In this document: positions 33,838 through 43,149 of the stretch, in pieces
How positions within the stretch are numbered: position 1 is the first letter of the stretch
Layout: each line of letters starts with the position of its first letter
Assembly: GCA_016191815.1 (NCBI GenBank)
Contig: JACPVI010000081.1
Coordinates: 1 to 64,000 of the forward strand
Length of the DNA stretch: 64,000 nucleotides
Reading direction: 5' to 3'
Source of the DNA: Myxococcales bacterium
GTDB lineage: Bacteria > Myxococcota > Myxococcia > Myxococcales > Myxococcaceae
Program-made: the position numbers and the translations under genes
The notes under the pieces: generated by a model
The model's input: only the letters and a program-made list of their open reading frames with translations
Told to the model about the DNA's origin: nothing
Database searches by the model: none

Positions 33838-35346
33838 ATGGAAGCGACGGTGCGAGAGCTTTCCGCTGCCTCTCCGGCGGCGATTCGCAACACCGAGCCG
33901 GCCACAGGGAAGCCGCTGCCCGCGGTGGCGGCGGTGGGCCCGGGCGAAGTCCGCTTGGTGGTGGAGCGCGTCCGAAAGGCGCAAGCGAAGTGGGCGGCGC
34001 TGGGCTTCGCCGAGCGGCGGAGGCGGCTGTCCGCCTTCAAGAACCTGGTCCTCGACCGCTCCCAGGAGCTGGCGGCGGTGATCAGCCGGGAGACCGGCAA
34101 GCCGCCGTTCGAAGGGTTGCTCCACGACATCGCCCCGCTGGTGAACCTGACCGCCTTCTACGCCCGAGGGGCGAAGCGGGCCCTGCGGGATCGCCGGGTC
34201 CCCATCCGCATGTTTCCGCACAAGCGCTCGTACCTGCGCTACGAGCCCCGAGGGGTGATCGGGATCATCTCGGCGTGGAACTTCCCGTTCTCGGTCCCGA
34301 TGGGCGAGGTGGTCACCGCCCTGGCGGCGGGGAACGGCGCCGTGGTGAAGCCCAGCGAGTTCACTCCGCTCTCGGCGCTGGAGGGGAAGAAGCTCCTGGA
34401 CGAGGCGGGCATCGACCCGGAGCTGGTCGCGGTGCTTCCCGGCTTCGGCCCCACCGGAGCGGCGCTCATCGACGCGGGCGTGGACATGATGGTCTTCGTG
34501 GGCTCGCTGGCCACCGGGAGGAAGGTCGCCGCATCGTGCGGGGAGCGCCTCATCCCCTGCGTCTTGGAGCTCGGGGGAAAGGACCCGGCCATCGTCCTCC
34601 AGGACGCCAATCTGGAGGCGGCGGCCCGGTCGGTCGTCTTCGGCGCCTTCGCCAATTCCGGCCAGGTCTGCGCCAGCGTGGAGCGGGTCTACGTGGACCG
34701 GGCGGTGGCCGAACCGTTCACCCTAAGGGTGGTCGAGCTGACCAAGAAGCTCCGGCAGGGCGGCGGGGGCGAAGTCGACGTCGGCGCGATGACCACTCCG
34801 GCCCAACTGGAGACCGTTCGCCGGCATGTGGACCAGGCCTTGGCCGCGGGCGCCAAGGCGCTCACCGGGGCGGAGGTCAGGCCCGGCCCGGGGCGCTTCT
34901 ACGCGCCCACGGTGCTCACCGGCGTGAGCCACGAGATGGCGGTGATCCGCGAGGAGACCTTCGGGCCGGTGCTTCCGATCATCCCCTTCGACGACGAGGA
35001 GGAGGCGATCAAGCTGGCCAACGACTCCGACTACGGGTTGAGCGCCTATGTCTTCTCCAAGAGCACCCGCCACGCCGAGCAGGTTGCCAACCGCCTCGCC
35101 GCAGGCACGGTGATTGTGAACGACGTGCTCTATACCCACGGCGTGCCCGAGCTGCCTTGGGGCGGGGTGAAGTGCTCGGGCGTCGGCCGCACCCACGGCG
35201 AAGAGGCGCTGAGGGAGATGTGCTGGGTTCGCCACGTCAACGTGGAGCGCTTCTCGCTCCCCAAGCCTTGGCTGTTTCCGTACCGCGAGGCGGTCCTGCG
35301 GCGGCTCGAGAAGCTCTTGCGAACGGTAATGCGCCTGTTCAACTAG
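33838..35346 (+). CDS. aldehyde dehydrogenase
   Basis: A 502-residue NAD(P)-dependent aldehyde dehydrogenase. Visible are the cofactor motifs (ISAWNFPFSVPMGEVVTALAAGN, VGSLATGRKVA), the catalytic Glu244 (LELGGKDP) and Cys278 (NSGQVCASVERV). The C-terminal part is somewhat longer than usual and ends in a hydrophobic/basic helix (FPYREAVLRRLEKLLRTVMRLF), which recalls membrane-associated long-chain fatty aldehyde dehydrogenases. First gene of a rightward run with the GMC oxidase, so the likely reaction is fatty aldehyde to fatty acid. A GAGGTG ribosome site precedes the ATG. Confidence 0.93.
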   Translation: MEATVRELSAASPAAIRNTEPATGKPLPAVAAVGPGEVRLVVERVRKAQAKWAALGFAERRRRLSAFKNLVLDRSQELAAVISRETGKPPFEGLLHDIAPLVNLTAFYARGAKRALRDRRVPIRMFPHKRSYLRYEPRGVIGIISAWNFPFSVPMGEVVTALAAGNGAVVKPSEFTPLSALEGKKLLDEAGIDPELVAVLPGFGPTGAALIDAGVDMMVFVGSLATGRKVAASCGERLIPCVLELGGKDPAIVLQDANLEAAARSVVFGAFANSGQVCASVERVYVDRAVAEPFTLRVVELTKKLRQGGGGEVDVGAMTTPAQLETVRRHVDQALAAGAKALTGAEVRPGPGRFYAPTVLTGVSHEMAVIREETFGPVLPIIPFDDEEEAIKLANDSDYGLSAYVFSKSTRHAEQVANRLAAGTVIVNDVLYTHGVPELPWGGVKCSGVGRTHGEEALREMCWVRHVNVERFSLPKPWLFPYREAVLRRLEKLLRTVMRLFN

Positions 35347-35353
35347 GGCCCCG

Positions 35354-36379
35354 TTGGACCTCGCCAATGCCATCGGCCGGTATCTGGTGCCGCGAGGGCG
35401 GGAAAACCTCGCCGCCTGGGACGGGGAGCGGCGTGGTCACTACGAGGTGTGGTACCTCACCTTCAACGTGCCCGGCGAAGGCGCTGCCTTCTGGCTGCGC
35501 TACACCCTCGACTCGCCCGATCGCGGCGAGCCGTTCGCGGAGCTGTGGGGGCACTTCTTCGACGGGCAGGCCCCGATGAAGAGCATCGGCCTTAGGCAGC
35601 GCTTCCCGCGCTCGGAGCTGTCTTTGGGGGGCGAGGGCATCATTCGGATCGGCGGAGCGGAGCTTCGCGAGGGCGGCGCCAAAGGCTCGCTCGAGCGGGG
35701 CGGCCACTCGCTCGAGTGGCAACTCGAGTGGCAGCCCTGCCCGACCGCCTTCTTCATCGCGCCTTCCATGCTCCGGCCCTTCCTCGGAAGAAAGCGCACC
35801 CAGTGGTGCGTCCCGAACATCGACCTCGCCTTCCACGGCCGGGTGGTGGCGGACGGGCGCCGCTTCGAGCTGTCGGGCGAGAGGGGGCAGCAGGCGCATC
35901 TGTTCGGCCGCCAGCACGCGGAGAGCTGGGCCTGGGTCCACTGCAACTCGTTCGACGGAGGCCGGAAGGCCCTGGTGGAGGGGGTGGCGGCGGAGCTTCT
36001 TTTGCCCTTCGGAATGCGCCGGGTGCTGACCGCGGTGTACGTCCGGCTCGACGGCGAGGACTTCCTGTGCAACGCGCTCCCCAGGTCGCTGTCCGCGCGC
36101 AGCGAACGCGGCCTCGACGAGTGGCGGTTCTGGTGCTCCGCCAAGGGCACGCAGTTCATCGGGCACGCGAGAGGAGATCGGCAGAAGATGCTGCAGGTGG
36201 CCTACGAGGACCCGGATGGCACGGCCTCTTACTGCTGCAACACCGAGCTGGGAGAGTTGGTCCTGGAGGTGCATCGCCCCGACGCGGCGGTGGAGCGGCT
36301 GACCGCGACCGGCACCGCGCACCTGGAGCTCGGTTCGCGGCAGCCCCGCACCGACGTGCGGCTGTGCGAGGGGCCCTGA
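35354..36379 (+). CDS. protein of unknown function, possibly AttH/CrtC-like beta-sandwich
   Basis: A 341-residue soluble protein with no signal peptide. It starts at a TTG 8 bp after the aldehyde dehydrogenase stop; no in-frame ATG exists near. It is rich in aromatic residues and has alternating beta-strand patterns (HYEVWYLTFNVPGEGAAFWLRYTL, AESWAWVHCNSF). This suggests the lipocalin-like fold of AttH/CrtC-type proteins, some of which hydrate isoprenoids. That likeness is tentative. Its place between aldehyde dehydrogenase and GMC oxidase suggests a lipid substrate. Confidence 0.7.
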   Translation: MDLANAIGRYLVPRGRENLAAWDGERRGHYEVWYLTFNVPGEGAAFWLRYTLDSPDRGEPFAELWGHFFDGQAPMKSIGLRQRFPRSELSLGGEGIIRIGGAELREGGAKGSLERGGHSLEWQLEWQPCPTAFFIAPSMLRPFLGRKRTQWCVPNIDLAFHGRVVADGRRFELSGERGQQAHLFGRQHAESWAWVHCNSFDGGRKALVEGVAAELLLPFGMRRVLTAVYVRLDGEDFLCNALPRSLSARSERGLDEWRFWCSAKGTQFIGHARGDRQKMLQVAYEDPDGTASYCCNTELGELVLEVHRPDAAVERLTATGTAHLELGSRQPRTDVRLCEGP

Positions 36380-36388
36380 GGAGCGGGG

Positions 36389-38410
36389 ATGGACACCGCC
36401 GCGGCAACGCCTTCGCGCCACGAGATCGGTCCCGAGGCGACCTCCGCGCCCGGAGCGATGCTGCCGCCGCCCAAGCGCGGCGGCCTCAACCGCAGGCAGC
36501 GCGCGATCGTCGAGGCGCTGGCCGACACCGCCATTCCTCCCGGGAAGTCCATCCCTCGCCGAGCGGGACCGGTGGCGGTGGAGATTCTGGACCAGCTGCT
36601 GGCCGAGTCGCCGAGGCTGGTGCGGCTCGGGCTCGTTCTCGGGCTCCTGCTCATCCAGTGGTCGGCGCTGGTCTTCGCTGGCGGCCGCTTCTCTCGGCTC
36701 ACGCCGGAGCGCCGGCTCTCGGTGCTGGACCGCTGGCACCGGGGCAGCGCGCTGGCCCGGCTGCTGCTCCGGGGAATCCTCAGTCCGATCAAGATCGCCT
36801 TCTACGCCGAGCAGGACGTCGCCGCGGCGCTCGGGTACCGGCCCAGGCCCTTCGCACCGAAGGCGGGCGCGCTCGATCAGCTGCCGCCCGGCGACATCCG
36901 ATTCGGCCGCCTGCGGGGTGCGGAGGAAATCGCCTGCGAGGTGGCGGTGGTGGGCTCGGGGGCGGGCGGGGCCGCGGTCGCGAAGGAGCTGGCCGAGCGG
37001 GGCCGGAAGGTGGTGCTGCTGGAGGAGGGCCAGTACTGGACGCGCCCCTTCTTCAGCCGCCGCCCGTTCGGGATGCAGCGGCTGTTGTACCGAGACTGGG
37101 CCCTGACGCTCGCGATGGGGCGGCCGGGGATCCCGATCCCCCTCGGCAGGACGGTGGGAGGTACCACCACGATCAACTCGGGGACTTGCTTCCGGCTCCC
37201 CGATCGCACGCTCTCGCACTGGCACGAGCGCTTCGGCCTCTCGGAGCTGACCGCCGAGGCGCTCGCTCCGCACTACGAGAAGGTGGAGCGGACCATCGCG
37301 GTGCAGCCGGTCCCGGAGCACCTCCTCGGAAACCCTGCCCGCCTGGTGGCGCGCGGCGCCAAGGAGCTGGGCCTCCACCCCAAGCCGCTCCGCCGGAACG
37401 CGCGCGGCTGCGAAGGTTCGGGGGTGTGCTGCTTCGGCTGTCCCGAGGACGCCAAACGGTCCACCAACCTGAGCTACGTCCCGCTGGCGCTCGCGGCGGG
37501 CGCGGCGCTCTACACCGAGACGGTGGCCCGGAAGATCGCCATCGGAGGCGGGCGGGCGGTGGGGCTGCGCTGCGAGATGGGCCCCCACCGCGCCCCGCTC
37601 TCGGTGCGCGCCGAGGCGGTGGTGGTGTCGGCCGGCACCATCCTGACGCCCCTGATCCTCAAGGCGTCCGGGCTGGGCCGCTCGTCGCGCTGGTTGGGAA
37701 AGAACCTCTCCATCCACCCGGCGACCAAGGTGTGCGGCTTCTTCGAGGAGGAGGTCCGGTCGTTCGAAGGCGTCCCCCAAGCCCTCTACATCGATGACCT
37801 CGCCGCCGAAGGGGTGATGTTCGAGGGCGCTTCGCTCACCCCGGACTACGCATCGGTGGGCCTGCCGTTCTACGGAAAGAAGCTGGTCGATTCGATGGAG
37901 CGCTACCTGCACCTTGCTTCGTTCGGAGTGATGGTCGAGGACGAGGGGAGAGGCTCGGTGCGGCGGGGGATCGACGGGCGCCCCCTCATGCTCTACCGCC
38001 TCGGCACGCCGGAGCTGGAGCGGTTGAGGAAGGGAATCGAGGTCCTCTGCCGGATCTTCTTCCGCGCCGGGGCCAAGTTGGTGCACCCGCCTCTGGGCCA
38101 GCTCCCCGAGCTGCATCGGGAGTCCGAGGTCGAGCAGATCCGCTCGCTGGCGATCGTCCCCGAGGACATCGAGCTGACCGCCTTCCATCCGCTGGGTACC
38201 TGCCGGATGGCGAACCGCCATTGCGACGGAGTGATCGACCCGGACCTGGAGGCCTTCGAGGTGGAACGGCTGTTCGTGGCGGACGGCTCGATCTTCCCTT
38301 CGTCGTTGGGGGTCAACCCGCAGCTGAGCATCATGGCCTTCGCCACCCGGGCGGCCGAGCGCATCGACGCGCGGCTCTCCGGGGCGAAGAGAAGGTCCAA
38401 GAGCGCCTGA
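36389..38410 (+). CDS. GMC-family oxidoreductase, long-chain alcohol oxidase type
   Basis: A 673-residue flavoenzyme. Residues 30-150 form the extra N-terminal helical domain seen in fatty-alcohol oxidases (RRQRAIVEALADTAIPP, then LVLGLLLIQWSALVFAGG, a possible membrane anchor). The FAD dinucleotide fold follows (about 184-215, VAVVGSGAGGAAVAKELAERG), then the GMC signature (RTVGGTTTINSGTCFRLP) and the C-terminal active-site region (FHPLGTCRMANRHCDGVIDP). A Cys-rich patch (CEGSGVCCFGCPEDAK) fits the family. It probably oxidises long-chain alcohols or sterols to aldehydes or ketones for the aldehyde dehydrogenase upstream. A GAGGAG ribosome site is 10 bp after the previous stop. Confidence 0.9.
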   Translation: MDTAAATPSRHEIGPEATSAPGAMLPPPKRGGLNRRQRAIVEALADTAIPPGKSIPRRAGPVAVEILDQLLAESPRLVRLGLVLGLLLIQWSALVFAGGRFSRLTPERRLSVLDRWHRGSALARLLLRGILSPIKIAFYAEQDVAAALGYRPRPFAPKAGALDQLPPGDIRFGRLRGAEEIACEVAVVGSGAGGAAVAKELAERGRKVVLLEEGQYWTRPFFSRRPFGMQRLLYRDWALTLAMGRPGIPIPLGRTVGGTTTINSGTCFRLPDRTLSHWHERFGLSELTAEALAPHYEKVERTIAVQPVPEHLLGNPARLVARGAKELGLHPKPLRRNARGCEGSGVCCFGCPEDAKRSTNLSYVPLALAAGAALYTETVARKIAIGGGRAVGLRCEMGPHRAPLSVRAEAVVVSAGTILTPLILKASGLGRSSRWLGKNLSIHPATKVCGFFEEEVRSFEGVPQALYIDDLAAEGVMFEGASLTPDYASVGLPFYGKKLVDSMERYLHLASFGVMVEDEGRGSVRRGIDGRPLMLYRLGTPELERLRKGIEVLCRIFFRAGAKLVHPPLGQLPELHRESEVEQIRSLAIVPEDIELTAFHPLGTCRMANRHCDGVIDPDLEAFEVERLFVADGSIFPSSLGVNPQLSIMAFATRAAERIDARLSGAKRRSKSA

Positions 38411-38424
38411 ATACGGAGGAAGCG

Positions 38425-40005
38425 ATGTCCACCATGCGCGAACGACTTGAGATCCTCGAATCGCGCCGCGCCCGCAGCCGGCAGATGGGCGGCCCGGAGC
38501 GGATCGAGCGGCAGCGCGCCAAGGGCAAGCTGACCGCGCGGGAGCGGCTGGAGCTGCTCTTCGACCCGGGCACCTTCGAGGAGTACGGGATGCTGGCCGG
38601 GAACAGCGGGGCGCTCCCAAGCGAAGAGGAGCGGCCCAGCCCTGCGGACGGGGTGATCACCGGCGTGGGCGAGGTGGACGGCCGTCCGGTGTGCGGCGCG
38701 CTGTACGACTTCACCGTGTTCGGCGGCTCGATCGGCGAGGTGGGCGAGCGGAAGGTGGCACGGCTGAGGGACATCGCGCTCAAGGATCGGCTGCCGATGG
38801 TTTGGCTGGTGGACAGCGGCGGCGCGCGTATCGACGCCTCGGGAGGGGTCGACCCCAAGCGCATCGCCTCGTTCGCCGACACCGGCTACCTGTTCCGCGA
38901 GGAGGTGGTGATGTCGGGCGTGATCCCGCTGGTCTCGGCGATGCTCGGCCCTGGCGCGGCGGGCACCGCCTACATCCCCGGGCTGGCCGACTTCGTGCCG
39001 ATGGCGAAGGGGACGAGCAGCATGGCCATCGGCGGGCCATACCTGGTGGAGTCAACGGTGGGGGAGAAGGTGAGCGAGGAGGATCTCGGCGGCTCGAAGA
39101 TTCACAACGAGATCTCCGGGGTGGCCGACGCCGAATTCCCCGACGATCGGTCCTGCATCGCGGCGGTGCGCGAGTACCTGGGGTTCTTCCCCTCGCACTG
39201 CGAGGAGCTGCCTCCCAAGCGCCCCTGCGCGGATGCGATCACCCGCGGCGACGAGTCGCTGCTCACGGTGGTGCCGGACAACCCCAAGCGGGCCTACGAC
39301 ATGCACAAGGTGATCGAGGCGATCGCCGACGACCGGCGCTTCTTCCCGATGAAGCCGAAGTGGGCGAGGAACATCATCACCGGCCTGGCGCGGGTGGACG
39401 GACGCCCTGTGGGCATCGTCGCCTCGAACCCGATGTTCTACGGCGGCGTTTTGGACGTGAACGCGAGCGACAAGGCGGCGCGGTTCATCAACCTCTGCGA
39501 CGCCTTCAACCTCCCGCTGGTGTTCTTGGTCGACGTGCCCGGCTTCATGGTTGGCACCAAGGTGGAGCAGGCGGGCATCATCCGCCACGGCGCGAAGATG
39601 CTGTTCGCAGTCGCGAGCGCCACCGTCCCGAAGATCACCGTGGTGGTGCGCAAGGCCTACGGCGCCGGCTACTACGTGATGTGCGGGCGCGCCTACGAGC
39701 CGGACCTCTTGGTGGCCTGGCCCACCGCGGAGATCGGGCTGATGGGGCCGGAGGGGCTGGTGAGCATCGGCGCGCGGAAGCTCCTGGAGGCCCAGGAGTC
39801 GCCCGAGGATCGCGCGCGTCTCAAGGCGGAGATCGCCGAGCAACTTCGGCCGCACATCGACATCTTCCGGGCGGGCGCGATGGCGCTGGTGGACGACATC
39901 ATCGACCCGCGCGAGACCCGGAGGGTGATCGCCCGCGCGCTCAAGCGCACCGAGCGCAAGCGGGTGGAGCGCCCGCGGAAACGGCGCGAGGTGACTCCGG
40001 TATGA
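38425..40005 (+). CDS. acyl-CoA carboxylase carboxyltransferase (beta) subunit
   Basis: A 526-residue carboxyltransferase with the two crotonase-like halves: RIERQRAKGKLTARERLELLFDPGTFEEYG and DSGGARI in the N-terminal half; NPMFYGGVLDVNASDKAARFI and DVPGFMVGTKVEQAGIIRHGAKML in the second. This is the propionyl/methylcrotonyl-type beta subunit. It needs a biotinylated alpha subunit, which is not in this window. In a lipid-catabolism setting it could carboxylate propionyl-CoA from odd or branched chains, or a branched enoyl-CoA. GGAGGA lies before the ATG, 14 bp after the GMC gene. Confidence 0.93.
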   Translation: MSTMRERLEILESRRARSRQMGGPERIERQRAKGKLTARERLELLFDPGTFEEYGMLAGNSGALPSEEERPSPADGVITGVGEVDGRPVCGALYDFTVFGGSIGEVGERKVARLRDIALKDRLPMVWLVDSGGARIDASGGVDPKRIASFADTGYLFREEVVMSGVIPLVSAMLGPGAAGTAYIPGLADFVPMAKGTSSMAIGGPYLVESTVGEKVSEEDLGGSKIHNEISGVADAEFPDDRSCIAAVREYLGFFPSHCEELPPKRPCADAITRGDESLLTVVPDNPKRAYDMHKVIEAIADDRRFFPMKPKWARNIITGLARVDGRPVGIVASNPMFYGGVLDVNASDKAARFINLCDAFNLPLVFLVDVPGFMVGTKVEQAGIIRHGAKMLFAVASATVPKITVVVRKAYGAGYYVMCGRAYEPDLLVAWPTAEIGLMGPEGLVSIGARKLLEAQESPEDRARLKAEIAEQLRPHIDIFRAGAMALVDDIIDPRETRRVIARALKRTERKRVERPRKRREVTPV

Positions 40006-42293
40006 ACGCCAGGGCCGGCGGTACCGCGGCACTGCTCTTTTGCCTGCTGGTCCCCTTGCGCGCCGCCGCCGACTCGACCGTGGACGACGTGGAGCACCTC
40101 TTCGGCGCGACCAACGTGAACGCCGCATTGGGCGATGGCCGCCTCTCGGTCGGCGTGGCCAGGACCGGCGAGGTGACGGTGCTCCGCTGGCCGGGGCCAG
40201 GCTCGCCCGACCACCTCCGCTACGCCACCCGCGTCGAGGCCGACCGCACCAAGACCGCGCGCTCCCTGCCGAGGTTCGGCGCAGCCCGGGACATGGGAAT
40301 GTTCTTCGGCATGCGGCTCGGTGAAGCGGCGAGCTTCTTCCACGAAGCGCCGTGGCGGATCTCCCAAGCCTACGCCGGCCCGGACTCGCCCGTGCTCGCG
40401 ACCCGCTTCGTGCGGGAGGGCGGCCCGATGGCGGTGCAGGAGGATTTCGTGGTCTGGAAGAAGGACGTGCTCGTCCGGCGACTTCGGGTTTCCGGGCTCA
40501 CCGGGCCGGTGCGCCTGATCGCCTACGCGGCGCTCGCGCCGTGTGCCACCAGGACCGCCGAGCTGCCGTTCGACGACTGGGCGTTCGACGAGCCCCAGGC
40601 GGGCGGCGCGGTGGACTTCGCGCTGTTCTACTCGCCCAGGGACGATGCCTTCGTCTCCTTCCGCCCCGACAAGGACCGCGCCGGCCAGCTCCGGCAAGCC
40701 GCGGCCGAGGCGGTCGCTCGGGCCCGCCCAGGAGGCGACGCCGCCGACGCGGAGATCGCCGGGCTGGACTCCACCTTCGGTGAGGGCTTCTACCTGGCCT
40801 GGGGTGCCGACGTGGCCTCCACCGCGCGCGCCGCCTCGGTGATGTCCTTCGCCGCCCGCCCCTCCGGCCTGCCCCAGCCGGCGTTCGAGGACTCGCTGGA
40901 CGCGGAGCTCGCCGGAGAGGCCGCGGCGCTCGCTCCTGCCGCCGGAGCGATGACCTTCGACCTGCTCCCCTCGAACGGGGAGGCGCGGCTGTCGGTGATG
41001 CTCGCGGCGGGATCCTCGGCGGCCGGCGCGCTCTCGGTGCTCCGCGAGGCGAAGCGCCGGGGAGCGGTGCAGCTCCAGAAGGACGCCGAGCTGGCCTGGT
41101 CGGAGCTGATCGGCCGGCTCACCATGCCGGACACCGGTGATCTCCTGGTCCTCGCGGTGTCGAAGCGCGCGGCGATGAGCATCGTGGGCGCGACCGACCC
41201 TCCCAGCGGCGCGATCGTGGCCAGCATCACGACCCAGCCGCCCTACGCCGAGAACTGGCCGCGGGACAGCGCCTTCATCAACTACACGCTTGAGCGCGCG
41301 GGCCTCGCCGACATGGCCACCGCCAACAACCGCTTCCTCGCGAAGGTGCAGCGCAAGTCGGAGCAGCCCGGCCGGCCGGAGGGCTCCTTCGCGATGAACT
41401 ACTACCCCGATGGCAGGCCGGGCGGCCCCATCCCCTTCGAGATCGACAACGCCGCCTTCGCGGTGTGGACCTTCGTGGAGCACGCCGAGTTCCTCGAGTC
41501 CTGGGGACGCCGCCCGGAGGCGGCCTCGTACCGGAGGGAGATCTACCCTGCGGTGCAGCGCGCGGCGAACCTGCTCGCCACCTGCAAGGACGAGCGGGGT
41601 TTGCAGTGCCCCGCGAACGAGGACGACCGCTTCGAGGTGACGCAGACCCTGCACGGGGCGGCCACGGTGCTCTTGGCGATGGAGTCGGCGGCCAGGCTCG
41701 CCCGGGGGATGGACCAACTGGAGGACGCCGATCGGTGGTCCTCACGCGCCGCCGAGTTGAAGGCGGCCATCTTCGCGCACCTGGTCGACTCCAGTGGGAT
41801 GCTGGCGGGCGACCGCGGCGCGCGAGCCTGGGCGCTGTGGCCGGTGGGAATCTTCCCCCCGGGAGACGAGCGCATCGCCGCCGAGGCCGACCGGATGCTC
41901 GAGGATCTCGAGCGGCAAGTGGGCAAGGCCACCGCCGGCTCAGCCTATGACGCCAAGCTGACCGGCGCGCTCGCCAAGGTGCTCCCCGCGGAGGACCGCG
42001 AGCGGAGGGCCCGACTGGGTCGAGTGATCGAAAGCCTGCTCAGAGAGGTCCCGACCGAGACCTGGCACTACGGCGAGGTCTTCTCCACCGCCGACCTCGA
42101 CGGCGACGGCAATGCCGAGTTCGACAACCGGGTGGCGATGCCGCACGTGTGGGAGGCGACCATCAACTACCTCTCGGCCATGCAGTTCTACGGCGAGCGG
42201 AAGCCCGGCTGCGGCTGCGGGGCGGGTGGAGGCCCGCTGCTTGCGGGAGCCGCGCTTGTTCTTGGGGCGCGTCGCCGCCCGCTGCGCCAATGA
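40002..42293 (+). CDS. exported GH15-like glucoamylase-type protein with MYXO-CTERM tail
   Basis: A 763-residue protein with a signal peptide (residues 1-23) and a C-terminal MYXO-CTERM tail (GCGCGAGGGPLLAG, hydrophobic, ARRRP), so it is probably cell-surface. The N-terminal half is beta-rich (about 30-330). The second half (about 370-740) resembles (alpha/alpha)6-barrel glucoamylases (QPPYAENWPRDSAFINYTL, FEIDNAAFAVWTFVEHAEF, WALWPVGIFPPGD, TWHYGEVF). Its ATG overlaps the carboxylase stop by 4 bp, so a glycosidase-like protein appears to end a lipid operon; why is unclear. Confidence 0.82.
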   Translation: MNARAGGTAALLFCLLVPLRAAADSTVDDVEHLFGATNVNAALGDGRLSVGVARTGEVTVLRWPGPGSPDHLRYATRVEADRTKTARSLPRFGAARDMGMFFGMRLGEAASFFHEAPWRISQAYAGPDSPVLATRFVREGGPMAVQEDFVVWKKDVLVRRLRVSGLTGPVRLIAYAALAPCATRTAELPFDDWAFDEPQAGGAVDFALFYSPRDDAFVSFRPDKDRAGQLRQAAAEAVARARPGGDAADAEIAGLDSTFGEGFYLAWGADVASTARAASVMSFAARPSGLPQPAFEDSLDAELAGEAAALAPAAGAMTFDLLPSNGEARLSVMLAAGSSAAGALSVLREAKRRGAVQLQKDAELAWSELIGRLTMPDTGDLLVLAVSKRAAMSIVGATDPPSGAIVASITTQPPYAENWPRDSAFINYTLERAGLADMATANNRFLAKVQRKSEQPGRPEGSFAMNYYPDGRPGGPIPFEIDNAAFAVWTFVEHAEFLESWGRRPEAASYRREIYPAVQRAANLLATCKDERGLQCPANEDDRFEVTQTLHGAATVLLAMESAARLARGMDQLEDADRWSSRAAELKAAIFAHLVDSSGMLAGDRGARAWALWPVGIFPPGDERIAAEADRMLEDLERQVGKATAGSAYDAKLTGALAKVLPAEDRERRARLGRVIESLLREVPTETWHYGEVFSTADLDGDGNAEFDNRVAMPHVWEATINYLSAMQFYGERKPGCGCGAGGGPLLAGAALVLGARRRPLRQ

Positions 42294-42306
42294 GGGGTGG
42301 CGGCCG

Positions 42307-43149
42307 TCACCAGAAGATGTGCCTTCTCCGTCTCAGGCCTTCGCGGAGCATCGCCTGCACTCTCGAGCGCACCACCTCGACGTGGCGGCCCAGCTGCTCA
42401 TCGTCAGAGAAGGAGTGGAAGCGCATCGGCTCGCCGAAGTAGAGCCGATAGCGCGAGGGGAGCACCACCGGGCTGGCGATGAGCGGGAAGGCGGGCATCC
42501 CGAGCAACCTGGCGAGCGGCTTGAGGTCGGCCAGCGAGGGCATTTGCTCCTCGCCGCCGACCACCGCGACCGGGACGATGGGAGTGTCCGTCTCGATGGC
42601 CAGCCTCATGAACCCGTGGCCGAACGGCTGGAGCTGGTACCGCTGCGACCAGGGCTTGGTGATGCCGCGCACGCCTTCGGGGAAGACCATGATTGCCTCG
42701 CCAGCGTCCAGGAGCCGGCGGCAGTTCTGCGGGGTGCCCACCACCATCCCGGAGCGCGACATCACGATGGAGGCGAAGGGCAGGGTGGGGATCCACTTCT
42801 CGGTCATGCCCCGCAACGCCCGTGGCCTGGGCGCGTCCATCAGGGTGGCGACGGCGATCATCCCCGCATCGATCGGCACCTGCCCTGAATGGTTCGCCAC
42901 CAGGAGCACACGGCCCGCGGGGAGGTTCTCCAGCCCGAAGGTCTCCGTGCGGAAGTAGCGGCGGTAGAGCCACAAGAGCGGCCCGAGGATCTGCCGCACG
43001 AAATCGATCGAGAAGCCAAAGGGGTCCACACCGAATTCGTTCAGCGATGGGGCGGCGCGCCGCAGCCTTTCCTCCACCTGGGGGCCACATGCGGACCGCG
43101 CGAGCCGGTTGAGCTTGGTTCCGAGTGAGCCGATGAGAGAGTCGATCAT
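42307..43149 (-). CDS. PlsC-type glycerolipid acyltransferase
   Basis: A 280-residue protein of the 1-acylglycerol-phosphate/diacylglycerol acyltransferase superfamily. The catalytic block reads NHSGQVPIDAG (His and Asp six residues apart, as in the MGAT-like branch), with VFPEGVRGITK as the phosphate-binding FPEG motif and PIVPVAVVGGEE further on. It probably moves an acyl group from acyl-CoA or acyl-ACP to a lipid alcohol. The start ATG overlaps the hydrolase TGA by 4 bp; second gene from site D. Confidence 0.88.
   Translation of the reverse strand: MIDSLIGSLGTKLNRLARSACGPQVEERLRRAAPSLNEFGVDPFGFSIDFVRQILGPLLWLYRRYFRTETFGLENLPAGRVLLVANHSGQVPIDAGMIAVATLMDAPRPRALRGMTEKWIPTLPFASIVMSRSGMVVGTPQNCRRLLDAGEAIMVFPEGVRGITKPWSQRYQLQPFGHGFMRLAIETDTPIVPVAVVGGEEQMPSLADLKPLARLLGMPAFPLIASPVVLPSRYRLYFGEPMRFHSFSDDEQLGRHVEVVRSRVQAMLREGLRRRRHIFW

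Noticed and set aside
35339-38620. A 1093-codon open frame on the minus strand
   Set aside because: Antisense to the GMC oxidase and its neighbour; no recognisable domain and shadow-like composition.
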